DNA from: Streptomyces tauricus
GTDB lineage: Bacteria; Actinomycetota; Actinomycetes; Streptomycetales; Streptomycetaceae
Direction: 5' to 3'
DNA length: 64,000 nt
Assembly (NCBI RefSeq): GCF_014650955.1
Contig: NZ_BMVY01000005.1
Span: 186,001-250,000 of the forward strand
Part shown: positions 40,096-54,044 of the stretch, piece by piece
Layout: each line of letters begins with the position of its first letter
How positions within the stretch are numbered: position 1 is the stretch's first letter
Made by a program: the position numbers and the translations under genes
The notes under the pieces: model-generated
Seen by the model: the letters and a program-made list of their open reading frames with translations, nothing else
The model's database searches: none
Told to the model about the DNA's origin: nothing

Positions 40096-41576
40096 GCGAC
40101 ACCGCCACCCTGGCGGGTCTCGACCCGGCCACCCTCACCGACATGCTGAGGGTGGCCGGCGCCGACGACTTCGACCGCTGGCACGAACAGATCAAGCGCA
40201 CGGGCGGCTGCTCCGACCCGATCCGCCTCACCGGCGCCACCAAGACCATCGACCCGACGACCAAGACCGTGCTGCACGCGTACTCGACCGAGGGCGAACC
40301 GGGCGGCATGCTCCGCATCGCCTGCGGCAACCGCCGCGCCTCACGCTGCCCGTCCTGCGCCTGGACCTACGCCGGCGACACCTACCACCTGATCCGCGCG
40401 GGCCTGGTCGGTGACCCAGCCAAGGGCACCCCGCACACCGTGCGCGACCACCCGCGGGTCTTCGCCACCCTCACCGCACCCTCCTTCGGGTCCGTCCACA
40501 ACCGGCCCAGCAACCGGCCGTGCCGCTGCGGTGCCCGACACGCGGAGGATGCACCGGAACTCGGCACGGCGCTCGATGCGGCGACGTACGACTACGCGGG
40601 CGCGGTGCTGTGGAACAACCACGCCTCCGACCTGTGGCGCTACTTCACGATCTACCTCCGCCGCGAGATCGCCAGCCGCGCTGGCCTCACCCAGAAGGCA
40701 GCCCACGAACAATCCCGCGTCTCCTTCGGGAAGGTCGCCGAGTACCAAAAGCGCGGTGCCGTCCACTTCCACGCGGTGATCCGCTTCGACGGACCGGACG
40801 GGCCCGACTCCCCGCCCCCGCCCTGGGCCACCCTCGACCTGCTCACCGACGCGATCCACGCCGCCGCGGCCCGCGTCGCGGTCGACGTCCCGCCCGCTGG
40901 GGATGAGCCGGCGCGCACCCTGCGGTGGGGCACACAGCTCGACGTCCAGCCGATCGGCGCGTTTGGCAACGGCGAGGACCTCACGGAACAGGCCGTGGCC
41001 TCCTACGTCGCCAAGTACGCGACCAAGGCCGCCGAAATCTCCGGGGCTGCCGACGCTCCCGTCCACTGCCGCAAATGCCGGGGTAGTGGTCGCTCGGCGG
41101 TGTACGACCGCGGCGGTTCAGCGCTCAGTGACTGTGCTGGCTGCCATGGCACCGGCCTGGGTGAAGACCTCGCCCGACTGGAGGTCTCCGACCATGCCCG
41201 GCGCCTGATGGCAGCGTGCTTCGCCCTCCAGCCGCTCTACCCGGAACGCAACCTGGCGCGCTGGGCTCACATGCTCGGCTTCCGCGGCCACTTCTCGACC
41301 AAGTCCCGCCGCTACTCGACCACCCTCGGCGCCCTCCGGCAGGTCCGTGCCGACTACCGCGCTGCCCAGCAACGCGCCGCGCTCGGCCTGCCCGACCCCG
41401 ACGACCACCCGGAGGCAACCACTCTCGTGCTCGCCCACTGGACCTACGCCGGCCACGGCTACACCCCCGGCGAATCCTGGTTCGCAGCCAACATCCGCCG
41501 GGACATCCAACAGAACCGCGAGACCGCACGCGAGGAACTACCCGCCCTGCTCGATCTGGAAGGAGCCGCCACATGA
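40092..41576 (+). CDS. repSA: RepSA-type replication initiator
   Basis: The 494-residue protein starts at GTG 40092, overlapping the methyltransferase by 4 bp. An N-terminal Cys cluster CGNRRASRCPSCAWTYAGDT is followed by HAVIRFD-containing sequence (GAVHFHAVIRFDGPDG) that matches the HUH-type His motif of rolling-circle initiators. A second Cys cluster (CRKCRGSG, CAGCHGTG) lies before AHMLGFRGHFSTKSRRYSTT, typical of RepSA. It nicks the element's origin, which in pSAM2 lies within the gene. Xis is translationally coupled downstream. Confidence 0.92.
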   Translation: MSDTATLAGLDPATLTDMLRVAGADDFDRWHEQIKRTGGCSDPIRLTGATKTIDPTTKTVLHAYSTEGEPGGMLRIACGNRRASRCPSCAWTYAGDTYHLIRAGLVGDPAKGTPHTVRDHPRVFATLTAPSFGSVHNRPSNRPCRCGARHAEDAPELGTALDAATYDYAGAVLWNNHASDLWRYFTIYLRREIASRAGLTQKAAHEQSRVSFGKVAEYQKRGAVHFHAVIRFDGPDGPDSPPPPWATLDLLTDAIHAAAARVAVDVPPAGDEPARTLRWGTQLDVQPIGAFGNGEDLTEQAVASYVAKYATKAAEISGAADAPVHCRKCRGSGRSAVYDRGGSALSDCAGCHGTGLGEDLARLEVSDHARRLMAACFALQPLYPERNLARWAHMLGFRGHFSTKSRRYSTTLGALRQVRADYRAAQQRAALGLPDPDDHPEATTLVLAHWTYAGHGYTPGESWFAANIRRDIQQNRETAREELPALLDLEGAAT

Positions 41577-41761
41577 CCACCGCAGCGCCGGAACTGCTCA
41601 AGGTGCCGGAGGTCATGGCACAGCTCAAGGTCGGTCGCTCCAAGGTCTACGACCTGATCCGTACGCATCGCCTGGTCTCGATCAAGATTGACGGATGCCG
41701 CCGGATCCCGGCTGACGCCGTGCGGGACTTCATCAACGGTCGTCTCGGAGAGGCTGCCTGA
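41573..41761 (+). CDS. xis: Excisionase / MerR-like HTH protein (Xis), 62 aa
   Basis: It starts at ATG 41573 overlapping repSA (ATGA) and ends overlapping int (TGATG). An HTH_17 pattern is clear: LLKVPEVMAQLKVGRSKVYD, LIRTHRLVSIKIDGCRRIPA, DAVRDFINGRL. Xis bends att DNA so that Int excises the element. The rep-xis-int coupling matches pSAM2. Confidence 0.9.
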   Translation: MTTAAPELLKVPEVMAQLKVGRSKVYDLIRTHRLVSIKIDGCRRIPADAVRDFINGRLGEAA

Positions 41762-42918
41762 TGGCCAAGAGGCGCCCCAATGGCGGGGGCACGATCTCAA
41801 AGCGGGCTGACGGCCGCTACATGGGCCGCGCGTACGTCACCGACACGGACGGCAACCGCGTCCGCAAGACCGTCTACGGCGCCACGTGGGACGAGGCCAA
41901 CGAGAAGCTCGGCAAGCTCCAGGACCAGGAGCGCCACGGCGTCCCCGTACCTTCGCGTACCTGGTCGCTCGGTGAGTGGTTGGCCTACTGGCTGGAGCAC
42001 ATCGTTGAGCCGGACTCCGAGCACAACACGTACGTCAAGTACGAGTCCAAGGTCAGGCTGTATCTGGTGCCGCATCTCGGCAAGAAGCCACTGATCAAGC
42101 TGACTCCTGCTCAGGTACGCGCCTTCATGGCCACGCTGAAGCGGGAGAAGGTACCGGCGCCCACGCGCTTCGAGGTGCTCCGTGTGCTCCGGAATGCCCT
42201 CAATCGGGCCATCCGCGAGGAGCTGCTGACGCGCAACGTCGCGCTCCTGGTCGACATGCCCAAGGTCAGCAAGGACAAGGGACGGGCCTGGAGCGCTCGT
42301 GAGGCGATTGCCTTCCTGCGATCCACCCGCGCTCACCGCTTCTACGCGGCCTGCGTCCTGGTCCTCGTCCTCGGGCTCCGTAGAAGTGAGGTACTGGGCC
42401 TGCGCTGGCAGGACATCGACTTTGAGGGTCGGCAGTTCACACCGACCAAACAGGTGCAGCGCGAGAAGGGGAAGGGCTTGATCCTCAAGGATCTCAAGAC
42501 GGAGTCCTCAACGGCCGTGCTGCCTCTTCCGGAGTTCTGCGCCCGTGCCCTGGAAGAGCGCCGGACACTGCAAGATCTAGAGCGGCAGATCGTCGGTGAC
42601 GCCTGGCAGCAGGAGCCGGACCATGACGTGATCTTCTCGTCGGAACGCGGCGGGCTGACGGACCCGGTGGGCTTCTCCCGAGCCTTCAACGCCCTCGTGA
42701 AGCGGGCCGGCGTGCGTCGGATCACGGTCCGGCTCGCTCGGCACACCTGCGGGACCCTGCTCGCCTTCCTGAAGGTGCATCCCAAGGTCGCGCAGACGAT
42801 CCTTCGGCACAGCCAGATCAGCATGACCATGGACGTCTACACGCACGTGGTCGGCTCCGACCAACGGGAAGCAACCGCGATGCTCGCCGAGCTGCTGGAA
42901 GATCCGCTCATCGGCTGA
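41761..42918 (+). CDS. int: Tyrosine-recombinase integrase
   Basis: The 385-residue protein starts at ATG 41761. The N-terminal arm-binding region (AKRRPNGGGTISKRADGRYM) and a core-binding SAM-like domain (LGEWLAYWLEHIVEP) precede the catalytic domain. Catalytic residues are visible: Arg in LGLRRSEVLGLRWQDID, His/Arg in ARHTCGTLLAF (His-x-x box lacking the usual Arg at its third place), His in LRHSQISM and Tyr in TMDVYTHV. It ends 70 bp before attR. It recombines the tRNA-Ile attachment sites. Confidence 0.94.
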   Translation: MAKRRPNGGGTISKRADGRYMGRAYVTDTDGNRVRKTVYGATWDEANEKLGKLQDQERHGVPVPSRTWSLGEWLAYWLEHIVEPDSEHNTYVKYESKVRLYLVPHLGKKPLIKLTPAQVRAFMATLKREKVPAPTRFEVLRVLRNALNRAIREELLTRNVALLVDMPKVSKDKGRAWSAREAIAFLRSTRAHRFYAACVLVLVLGLRRSEVLGLRWQDIDFEGRQFTPTKQVQREKGKGLILKDLKTESSTAVLPLPEFCARALEERRTLQDLERQIVGDAWQQEPDHDVIFSSERGGLTDPVGFSRAFNALVKRAGVRRITVRLARHTCGTLLAFLKVHPKVAQTILRHSQISMTMDVYTHVVGSDQREATAMLAELLEDPLIG

Positions 42919-42929
42919 TCGCTGCCGTT

Positions 42930-42949
42930 GGTGTCAACCGGTGGTGTCA
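42930..42949. promoter_or_regulatory. Possible integrase arm sites, right end
   Basis: GGTGTCA at 42930-42936 and 42943-42949, 13 bp apart, repeats the arrangement at 31802-31821. Confidence 0.5.
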
Positions 42950-42950
42950 A

Positions 42951-42981
42951 AAGGCCCCCAGCCTGATCGACTGGGGGCCTT
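42951..42981. terminator. Terminator between int and tRNA-Ile, supplied by the element
   Basis: AAGGCCCCCAG pairs with CTGGGGGCCTT (42951-42961 with 42971-42981). It replaces the native tRNA-Ile terminator now at 31621-31654 and also ends int. Confidence 0.8.
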
Positions 42982-42988
42982 CTCGCAT

Positions 42989-43032
42989 GTGGGGCTAACA
43001 GGATTTGAACCTGTGGCCTCATCCTTATCAGG
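42989..43032. repeat. attR: attR core (inside tRNA-Ile)
   Basis: These 44 bp are identical to attL and restore the tRNA 3' half from attP, so the host tRNA remains functional. Confidence 0.93.
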
Positions 43033-43063
43033 GATGCGCTCTAACCAACTGAGCTATAGCCCC
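42990..43063 (-). tRNA. tRNA-Ile (anticodon GAT)
   Basis: This 74-nt cloverleaf has acceptor GGGGCTA pairing with TAGCCCC, anticodon loop CTGATAA (GAT), D arm with AGCTCAGTTGGTTAGAGC and T loop TTCAAAT. Its 3' part is contributed by the integrated element. Confidence 0.96.
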
Positions 43064-43218
43064 GCCGCGCTCTGCGGTGTATGTCCCGCGCGCTGACCTC
43101 TGAAGATTAGCGCACGACGGGGCCAGTCCCAAAATCGGTATCCGGGGCCCGCCCCGGCCTGCCCGGACCGTCCGAGAACGCACGCGCCGATCACACGGGA
43201 AAGCACCCACCACGTGCG

Positions 43219-43250
43219 CGAGAGCGCACCCCGACCGGGATGCGCTCTCG
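43219..43250. terminator. Hairpin downstream of the DUF3566 gene
   Basis: CGAGAGCGCA at 43219-43228 pairs with TGCGCTCTCG at 43241-43250. It lies between the gyrA-DUF3566 transcript end and tRNA-Ile. Confidence 0.65.
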
Positions 43251-43252
43251 CC

Positions 43253-43316
43253 GTGGAGCAGTGGAGCAGTGGAGCCGTGGAGCCGTGGAGCCGTGAAGCC
43301 GTGAAGCCGTGAGGCC
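43253..43316. repeat. Eight tandem copies of an 8-bp unit
   Basis: GTG(G/A)(A/G)GC(C/A) is repeated eight times without gaps. The units change gradually from GTGGAGCA through GTGGAGCC to GTGAAGCC and GTGAGGCC. Confidence 0.92.
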
Positions 43317-43340
43317 CTGATGGAGCCGTGGTGACAACGT

Positions 43341-44072
43341 TTACTCGTCCTCGGCGAGCGTGAGCTCGATACCGCCGACGAAGCCCGCGGAGAGGTTGTA
43401 GATGAACGCCCCCAGGGTGGCGAGCGCGGTGGCGAGCACGACGTCGATGACGGCGATGATCGACGTGAAGATGAGGACGCGCGGCAGCGACAGGAACGAC
43501 TGCAGGTCGAAACCGTTGGACTCGTTCGAGCCGGTCGCCTCGGAGATCGTGCCGCCCACGGTGGAGAAGACGCCCATGGCGTCCATGACCATCCACAGCA
43601 CCGCGGCCGCGACGATCGTGCAGATCCCGAGCGCGATGGAGAGCAGGAAGCTGACCTTCATCACCGACCACGGGTCGGCCTTGGCCACGCGCAGCCGGGC
43701 CTTGCGCGTACGGGGCGTGGTGCGCGCCCCGGTGCGCGGCCTGCGGACGGCGCCGGCGGCGGGCGCCGTGTGCGCCGCGTACGCCTGCGGCGGGTGGTAC
43801 GGCTGGGCGGCCTGCTGCGGCTGCCGCTCGCCCGGGAGGGGCGAACCCGGCGCCGGCGGCACCGCCGTGCCAGAAGATGCCGCCGGGCCCGGAGGCACCG
43901 GCGAGCCTGGGGCCGCACCGGCCGCGTACTGCGGCGTCTGTGGGCCTCGGGTGTCCGTCACAGTTCCCCCCTGGGATCCATGAGAGTCATGGGAGTCAGT
44001 CGCCTCCGTGGCGGAGCCACGGCCGCCGTCCGTTTCCGTATCGGTCGAACCGGCGCCCGTGGCTCCGCTCAC
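43341..44072 (-). CDS. DUF3566 membrane protein, gyrA-linked
   Basis: The 243-residue protein starts at GTG 44072, 18 bp after gyrA. A long Gly/Ala/Pro-rich cytosolic N-terminus (about 130 residues) precedes the DUF3566 domain: KADPWSVMKVSFLLSIALGI, MDAMGVFSTVGGTIS, VLIFTSIIAVIDVVLATALA, TLGAFIYNLSAGFVGGIELTL, with two transmembrane helices. The family is actinobacterial and conserved next to gyrA, sometimes as CwsA-like or division-associated proteins. Its molecular role is unknown. Confidence 0.9.
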   Translation of the reverse strand: MSGATGAGSTDTETDGGRGSATEATDSHDSHGSQGGTVTDTRGPQTPQYAAGAAPGSPVPPGPAASSGTAVPPAPGSPLPGERQPQQAAQPYHPPQAYAAHTAPAAGAVRRPRTGARTTPRTRKARLRVAKADPWSVMKVSFLLSIALGICTIVAAAVLWMVMDAMGVFSTVGGTISEATGSNESNGFDLQSFLSLPRVLIFTSIIAVIDVVLATALATLGAFIYNLSAGFVGGIELTLAEDE

Positions 44073-44090
44073 GATGACTCACTCCTCGCG

Positions 44091-46706
<2,616 letters not shown>

Positions 46707-46748
46707 TGCTGGTGCAGATCCTTTCTGACGCGGTCAGCTGAGACCGAC

Positions 46749-49131
<2,383 letters not shown>

Positions 49132-49677
49132 TCACCCGTAGGTGTCACCGGGACCCGTGCTGCCGGGGGCGCGCAAGGGGCCGTAGCGGTGGGCGGGACC
49201 CCCGGGGCCCAGCACCTTGATCAGCCTCACCGTGCCGTGCCCGAGGTCCTCGTTCAGGCGTGCGACCAGCTGCGGAGCGAGCAGCCGCAGGTTGGTCGCC
49301 CAGGCCGTCGAGTCGCACCGGACGATCAGGACCCGCTCGTCCTCGTCGTACTTCTCCGGTACGCAGTGCTTGGCCACGTCGTCCCCGACGATCTGCGGCC
49401 AGCGGCTCATGACCCCGCCGACGGCGGCCGGGGCCTCCCAGCCGCGCTCGGTGATGAGCCGGTTGATGGCGGACCCGAGCGCCATCGGATCGCGGCCGTC
49501 GGCGTGCGCGCCGGAGCGAAAGCCTCCACGGCGCGCCTGCTTCTTGTCCCGCACCGCGTCCCCACGCGCGCGTGCCTGCTCCTTCGCCGCGCGCAGGGCC
49601 ACGCGCGCGAGGTCGACACCGGACGGTTCGGGGGCCTCCTTGGGCCTGTCCCCGGGCCCAGGTGTGTTCTCGCTCAT
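49132..49677 (-). CDS. dciA: DciA (DUF721) helicase-loader-type protein
   Basis: The 181-residue protein starts at ATG 49677, overlapping the recF stop (ATGA). A charged Ala/Arg-rich N-terminus precedes the DUF721 domain: [58 protein letters not shown] and [13 protein letters not shown] [13 protein letters not shown]. DciA is the ancestral bacterial factor that helps load the replicative helicase in genomes without DnaC or DnaI. It is conserved downstream of recF in actinobacteria. Confidence 0.93.
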   Translation of the reverse strand: MSENTPGPGDRPKEAPEPSGVDLARVALRAAKEQARARGDAVRDKKQARRGGFRSGAHADGRDPMALGSAINRLITERGWEAPAAVGGVMSRWPQIVGDDVAKHCVPEKYDEDERVLIVRCDSTAWATNLRLLAPQLVARLNEDLGHGTVRLIKVLGPGGPAHRYGPLRAPGSTGPGDTYG

Positions 49678-50798
49678 ACGCGCTCCACCGCGCCCTCGGA
49701 CACGGCGTACCGCGTCCCCGTCAGTACTCCCGGCACGTCGTCGTCGACCGCTGCCGTCACCAGGACCTGCTCGCCGGGGGCGACCAGTTCGGCGAGGCGT
49801 TCGCGGCGACGGGTGTCCAGCTCGGCGAACACGTCGTCGAGGACCAGCACCGGTTCGTTGCCCTCGGCCCGCAGCAGGTCGTACGAGGCGAGGCGCAGCG
49901 ACAGCGCGTACGACCAGGACTCGCCGTGTGACGCGTATCCCTTCGCGGGCAGCTGGCCAAGTTTGAGCAGTAGTTCGTCCCGGTGGGGGCCCACGAGGGT
50001 GACCCCCCGTTCGATCTCCTGCTTGCGGCTCTCCACCAGGGCCGTCGTCAGCTGTTCGTACAGCTCCTCGCGCGCGTGCCCGGTGATCCCGGGCGAGGAG
50101 GGCTTGTACTCCAGGGCCACCGGGCCACCGCCGGGCGCGAGCTGGTCGTACGCCTTGTCGGTGAGCGGCTGGAGCGTGGCGATCAGATCGAGCCGCTGGG
50201 CGAGCAGCTCGGCGCCCACGCGCGCGAGGTGCTCGTCCCACACGTCGAGTGTGGAGAGGTCCATCGTGCGGCCGCCGTGGCGGCGGGCCAGCGCGGCCGA
50301 CTTCAGGAGGGTGTTGCGCTGCTTCAGGACCCGGTCGTAGTCCGAGCGCACGCCCGCCATCCGCGGAGAGCGCGCGGTGATCAGCTCGTCGAGGAACCGC
50401 CGGCGCTCACCGGGGTCGCCCTTGATCAGGGCCAGGTCCTCGGGCGCGAACAGCACGGTCCGTACGATGCCCAGCACGTCACGGGGTCTGACCTGCGAGG
50501 ATCTGTTGATGCGGGCGCGGTTCGCCCTGCCGGGGTTCAGTTCTAGTTCCACGAGCTGCTGGCGGTCGCCCTGGCGGACGTTGGCCCGGATGATCGCCCG
50601 TTCGGCGCCCATCCGCACGAGAGGCGCGTCGGACGAGACCCGGTGGCTGCCGAGGGTGGCGAGGTAGCCGACCGCCTCGACGAGGTTGGTCTTGCCCTGT
50701 CCGTTGGGCCCCACGAACGCGGTGACGCCCGGGTCGAGCGGAACCTCGACCCGGGCGTACGAACGGAAGTCGGCCAGCGACAGATGCGTGACGTGCAT
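49674..50798 (-). CDS. recF: RecF DNA repair/recombination ATPase
   Basis: The 374-residue protein starts at ATG 50798 ([20 protein letters not shown]). Walker [10 protein letters not shown] is at about residues 30-38, the ABC-type signature is in [14 protein letters not shown] and Walker B in [12 protein letters not shown]. It loads RecA at single-strand gaps with RecO and RecR. It is part of the dnaA-dnaN-recF-gyrB core region, with gnd inserted between dnaN and recF as in other Streptomyces. Confidence 0.97.
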   Translation of the reverse strand: MHVTHLSLADFRSYARVEVPLDPGVTAFVGPNGQGKTNLVEAVGYLATLGSHRVSSDAPLVRMGAERAIIRANVRQGDRQQLVELELNPGRANRARINRSSQVRPRDVLGIVRTVLFAPEDLALIKGDPGERRRFLDELITARSPRMAGVRSDYDRVLKQRNTLLKSAALARRHGGRTMDLSTLDVWDEHLARVGAELLAQRLDLIATLQPLTDKAYDQLAPGGGPVALEYKPSSPGITGHAREELYEQLTTALVESRKQEIERGVTLVGPHRDELLLKLGQLPAKGYASHGESWSYALSLRLASYDLLRAEGNEPVLVLDDVFAELDTRRRERLAELVAPGEQVLVTAAVDDDVPGVLTGTRYAVSEGAVERV

Positions 50799-50899
50799 GG
50801 TCGTTCGCCGACCTCCCCCAGAGCTGTGGATCCGCGGAGCGGACCTGTGGACTGCTTCTTCTCCCGAACCGGGTCCGGAATCCTCCGGACCGCTCCGGG

Positions 50900-51775
50900 T
50901 TACTTCTTCTCTACGGCGTGGCCGCCGAACTGGTTGCGCAGTGCCGCGATCATCTTCATCTGCGGCGAGTCGTCCTGCCGGGACGCGAACCGGGCGAACA
51001 GCGACGCGGTGATCGCGGGCAGCGGGACCGCGTTGTCGATGGCCGCCTCGACGGTCCAGCGGCCCTCGCCGGAGTCCTGCGCGAAGCCGCGCAGCCGCTC
51101 CAGGTGCTCGTCCTCGTCCAGCGCGTTGACCGCCAGGTCGAGCAGCCAGGACCGGATCACGGTGCCCTCCTGCCAGGAGCGGAAGACCTCGCGCACATCG
51201 GTGACGGAGTCGACCGCCTGAAGCAGCTCCCAGCCCTCGGCGTAGGCCTGCATCATGGCGTACTCGATGCCGTTGTGGACCATCTTGGAGAAGTGCCCGG
51301 CGCCGACCTTCCCGGCGTGCACGAACCCGGCGTCGCCCTCCGGCTTGAGGGCGTCGAAAATCGGCTGCACCTTGGCGATGTGCTCGGCGTCGCCGCCGAC
51401 CATCAGCGCATAGCCGTTCTGCAGGCCCCACACGCCCCCTGAGACGCCGGCGTCGACGAAGCCGATGCCCTTGGCCGCCAGCTCCTCGGAGTGCTTCTCG
51501 TCGTCCGTCCAGCGCGAGTTGCCGCCGTCCACGACCACGTCACCGGGCTCCAGCAGCTCGCCGAGCTCATCCACGGTGGACTGCGTCGCGGCACCGGCCG
51601 GGACCATCACCCACACCACACGCGGCGCTTCGAGCTTGCCCACAAGCTCCTCAAGGCTGTGGACATCGGCGAGATCCGCGTTGCGGTCGTATCCGATGAC
51701 GGTGTGGCCTGCGCGGCGAATGCGCTCGCGCATGTTGCCGCCCATCTTGCCGAGGCCGACGAGACCGAGCTCCAT
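50900..51775 (-). CDS. gnd: 6-phosphogluconate dehydrogenase, short (YqeC/GndA-like) form
   Basis: The 291-residue protein starts at ATG 51775. The Rossmann loop [12 protein letters not shown] is N-terminal, [17 protein letters not shown] is the substrate-binding stretch, and [20 protein letters not shown] contains the catalytic Lys region. At about 290 residues it is the short decarboxylating type (about 300 residues) rather than the 470-residue form. It converts 6-phosphogluconate to ribulose 5-phosphate and CO2, making NAD(P)H. Confidence 0.93.
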   Translation of the reverse strand: MELGLVGLGKMGGNMRERIRRAGHTVIGYDRNADLADVHSLEELVGKLEAPRVVWVMVPAGAATQSTVDELGELLEPGDVVVDGGNSRWTDDEKHSEELAAKGIGFVDAGVSGGVWGLQNGYALMVGGDAEHIAKVQPIFDALKPEGDAGFVHAGKVGAGHFSKMVHNGIEYAMMQAYAEGWELLQAVDSVTDVREVFRSWQEGTVIRSWLLDLAVNALDEDEHLERLRGFAQDSGEGRWTVEAAIDNAVPLPAITASLFARFASRQDDSPQMKMIAALRNQFGGHAVEKK

Positions 51776-51904
51776 CAGGTTGTTCCTTCACTAGCGATGT
51801 GGCAGGAGGGCACTTTCGTACCTGCGCCCGAGCCTAAACCCGGACTCTCCTGCACATCTGTGGGCATAGCCGCTCAGACGTATGCCCTCACCTGCGGCTC
51901 TTCG

Positions 51905-53035
51905 TCAGCCGCTGAGCCGCACCGGCATGATCAGGTACTTGTAGGCCTCGTCCGCCTCGGCGTCCAGCGCGGGCCTGCCGCTGAGGAGCGCCGGCTTGGT
52001 GGACGTCGTGAAGGAGAGCTGCGCGACGGGTGAGTCGATGGCGCTCAGTCCGTCGAGCAGGAACGTCGGGTTGAAGGCGATCGAGACGTCGTCGCCCTCC
52101 AGCTGGGCGTCGACCCTCTCCACAGCCTGTGCGTCGTCGCTGGAGCCGGCCTCCAGGATGAGCACGCCCTGCTCGAAGCTCAGCCGCACCGGGGTGTTGC
52201 GCTCGGCGACCAGGGCCACACGCTTGACGGCCTCCACGAAGGGGGCGGTCTCGATGACGGCGATCGAGTTGAACTCCGTCGGGAACAGCGAGCGGTACTT
52301 CGGGAGGTCGCCCTCCAGCAGACGCGTGGTCGTACGCCGGCCCGCTCCCTCGAAGCCGATCAGGCCCTCACCGGCTCCGGAGCCGGACAGCGCCAGGATC
52401 ACGCTGTCGCCGCTCGTGAGCGCCTTGGCGGTGTCCAGGAGCGTCTTGGCGGGCACCAGGGCGACCGCGGACGCCTCCGGGTTCTCCGGCTTCCACAGGA
52501 ACTCACGGACCGCGAAGCGGTAGCGGTCGGTGGAGGCGAGGGTGACCGTGTCGCCCTCGATCTCGATGCGCACACCGGTGAGCACCGGCAGCGTGTCGTC
52601 GCGGCCCGCCGCGATGGCCACCTGGGCGGCGGCCGAGGCGAAGACCTCACCGGGGACGGTGCCGGTCGCGGACGGCATCTGCGGCAGCGCCGGGTACTCC
52701 TCCACAGGCAGTGTGTGGAGGGTGAAGCGGGAGGAGCCGCAGACCACCGTCGCCCGTACACCGTCTGTGGAAATCTCCACCGGCCGGTTGGGGAGGGCGC
52801 GGCAGATGTCGGCGAGCAGGCGGCCGGAGACGAGCACCGTGCCTTCCTCGTCGATCTCGGCGTCCACGGAGACGCGTGCCGAGACCTCGTAGTCGAAGCT
52901 GGAGAGGCTCAGCGCGCCCTCCTCGGCCTTGAGAAGGAGGCCGGCGAGCACAGGCGCCGGTGGACGGGCCGGGAGGCTGCGTGCCGCCCAGGCCACTGCC
53001 TCCGCGAGTACGTCGCGTTCCACCCGGATCTTCAC
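51905..53035 (-). CDS. dnaN: DNA polymerase III sliding clamp (beta subunit)
   Basis: The 376-residue protein starts at GTG 53035 (VKIRVERDVLAEAVAWAARS). Three clamp domains are evident: LLLKAEEGALSLSSFDYEVS, LPQMPSATGTV plus RYRFAVREFLW, and the C-terminal ending YLIMPVRLSG, which is the family's standard end that binds clamp-interacting peptides. The frame runs open further upstream but that is origin DNA. It starts at the left edge of oriC. Confidence 0.98.
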   Translation of the reverse strand: MKIRVERDVLAEAVAWAARSLPARPPAPVLAGLLLKAEEGALSLSSFDYEVSARVSVDAEIDEEGTVLVSGRLLADICRALPNRPVEISTDGVRATVVCGSSRFTLHTLPVEEYPALPQMPSATGTVPGEVFASAAAQVAIAAGRDDTLPVLTGVRIEIEGDTVTLASTDRYRFAVREFLWKPENPEASAVALVPAKTLLDTAKALTSGDSVILALSGSGAGEGLIGFEGAGRRTTTRLLEGDLPKYRSLFPTEFNSIAVIETAPFVEAVKRVALVAERNTPVRLSFEQGVLILEAGSSDDAQAVERVDAQLEGDDVSIAFNPTFLLDGLSAIDSPVAQLSFTTSTKPALLSGRPALDAEADEAYKYLIMPVRLSG

Positions 53036-53229
53036 CGTTGCCGCCTCCGTCTGTTGCCGGCGCTCTCGCCCTGCTTGGCCTTGGTCGTCTGACTCGGCGT
53101 CGCTCAGCCCACCGATGGGCCGGTCGCCGGGGACCAGTCTGACGCACCGCACTGACAGTCGGTGCCTCTCGGGGTCAAGTCGTTCCGAGCGGCGGTCGGG
53201 GCTCCGAGCGAGAGTTGTGCACAGCCCAG

Positions 53230-53770
53230 ACTTCGAAACGGTTCTCTGACTCTCTCTAGTTGTCAGTAGTAGTAGGGGCTGTGGATACCGTGGATAACCC
53301 CGTTTCCGCAGGTCAGAACCGCTTTTTTGTCCACTGACCCTGTGGGTGGAGGCGGTGGATAACACGCCTCTTCTGTGGACGGCGAAAAGTTCTGCACACT
53401 CCGTGCACAGGCAGGGGGTACTTCTCCCCAGCGCCGTCCCCAGCTTTACCCACGTTCCCCACAGCCCAACCCGGCACCTTCGTGTGACGCCTTTCACTCG
53501 ACCCGGTGAGAACGCGCGTCGTGTTGCCGAACAGTGGACAGCGATGTGGAGAAGCTGACGATCACTGGGGACAACTGCCCCTAGCCTGTGGGTCGCCGGT
53601 GGACAACCTCCCGCACAGCCTGTGGATCTTTTCTTTGTCCACAGCCTGTGGAGATCTTTTGTCCACGGATCCACAGGCGACTGAGCTGGGCTGATTCTCT
53701 TTCAGCAGCCGCCCCTGTGGACACGATCTGGACAACTTCGCAGTCCCCAGGGTGTGGACACAAGAAAGTC
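53230..53770. other. oriC: oriC: DnaA-box array between dnaN and dnaA
   Basis: Many DnaA boxes occur in both orientations: for example TGTGGATAC 53280, CGTGGATAA 53289, TTGTCCACT 53337, a GTGGATAAC at 53355, GGTGGACAA 53598, TTGTCCACA 53635 (exact preferred sequence), TTGTCCACG 53659, and further TGTGGACA copies near 53714 and 53753. An A/T tract CTTTTTTG lies at 53332-53339. The position between dnaN and dnaA is that of all known Streptomyces origins. Outer limits are approximate. Confidence 0.95.
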
Positions 53771-53842
53771 CCCGAATCTGTGGAGGGCGGCCGTAACCCG
53801 GCGCGTATTCGAACAGCTGATGGCTGTCGGGTAACGGCGGAC

Positions 53843-53881
53843 GGGCTCCCGAAGGGCTCCGGAAGGGCTCCGGAAGGGCTC
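53843..53881. repeat. Tandem 11-bp repeats in the dnaA 3' flank
   Basis: GGGCTCC(C/G)GAA is repeated three times, with a fourth degenerate copy, between the last DnaA boxes and the dnaA terminator. Confidence 0.8.
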
Positions 53882-53990
53882 GGGCGGGGTCCTGGAGGGG
53901 GCCTGGAGGGGTCGGACGTAGCTCCTGAGGGGTCCGAGAGGCGTCCGGGAGGGGGGGCCGAGGGCCTGAAAGGGGTGCCGGAACGGCGAA

Positions 53991-54020
53991 GGCGCCCTCG
54001 GGAACGAGTCCCGGGGCGCC
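53991..54020 (-). terminator. dnaA terminator hairpin
   Basis: GGCGCC at 53991 pairs with GGCGCC ending at 54020, extended by CGGGA/TCCCG pairing. It lies 25 bp after the dnaA stop on the minus strand. Confidence 0.7.
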
Positions 54021-54044
54021 CTCAGCGACGTACCGCCGTGCGTG

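Larger units (their letters stand above)
31661..43032. mobile_element. Actinomycete integrative and conjugative element (AICE) in tRNA-Ile
   Basis: The element is bounded by a 44-bp perfect direct repeat derived from the 3' half of tRNA-Ile. It carries the full AICE gene set in the usual order: KorSA-like GntR repressor, SCO3933-like protein, FtsK/TraB translocase, spread genes, RepSA replication initiator, Xis and tyrosine integrase next to attR. Every core gene is intact, so it may be able to excise. It lies about 10 kb left of oriC-proximal gyrA, separating DUF3566/tRNA-Ile from genes that usually lie beside them. Cargo is small: a YdcF-like protein and a cytosine methyltransferase. Confidence 0.93.
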
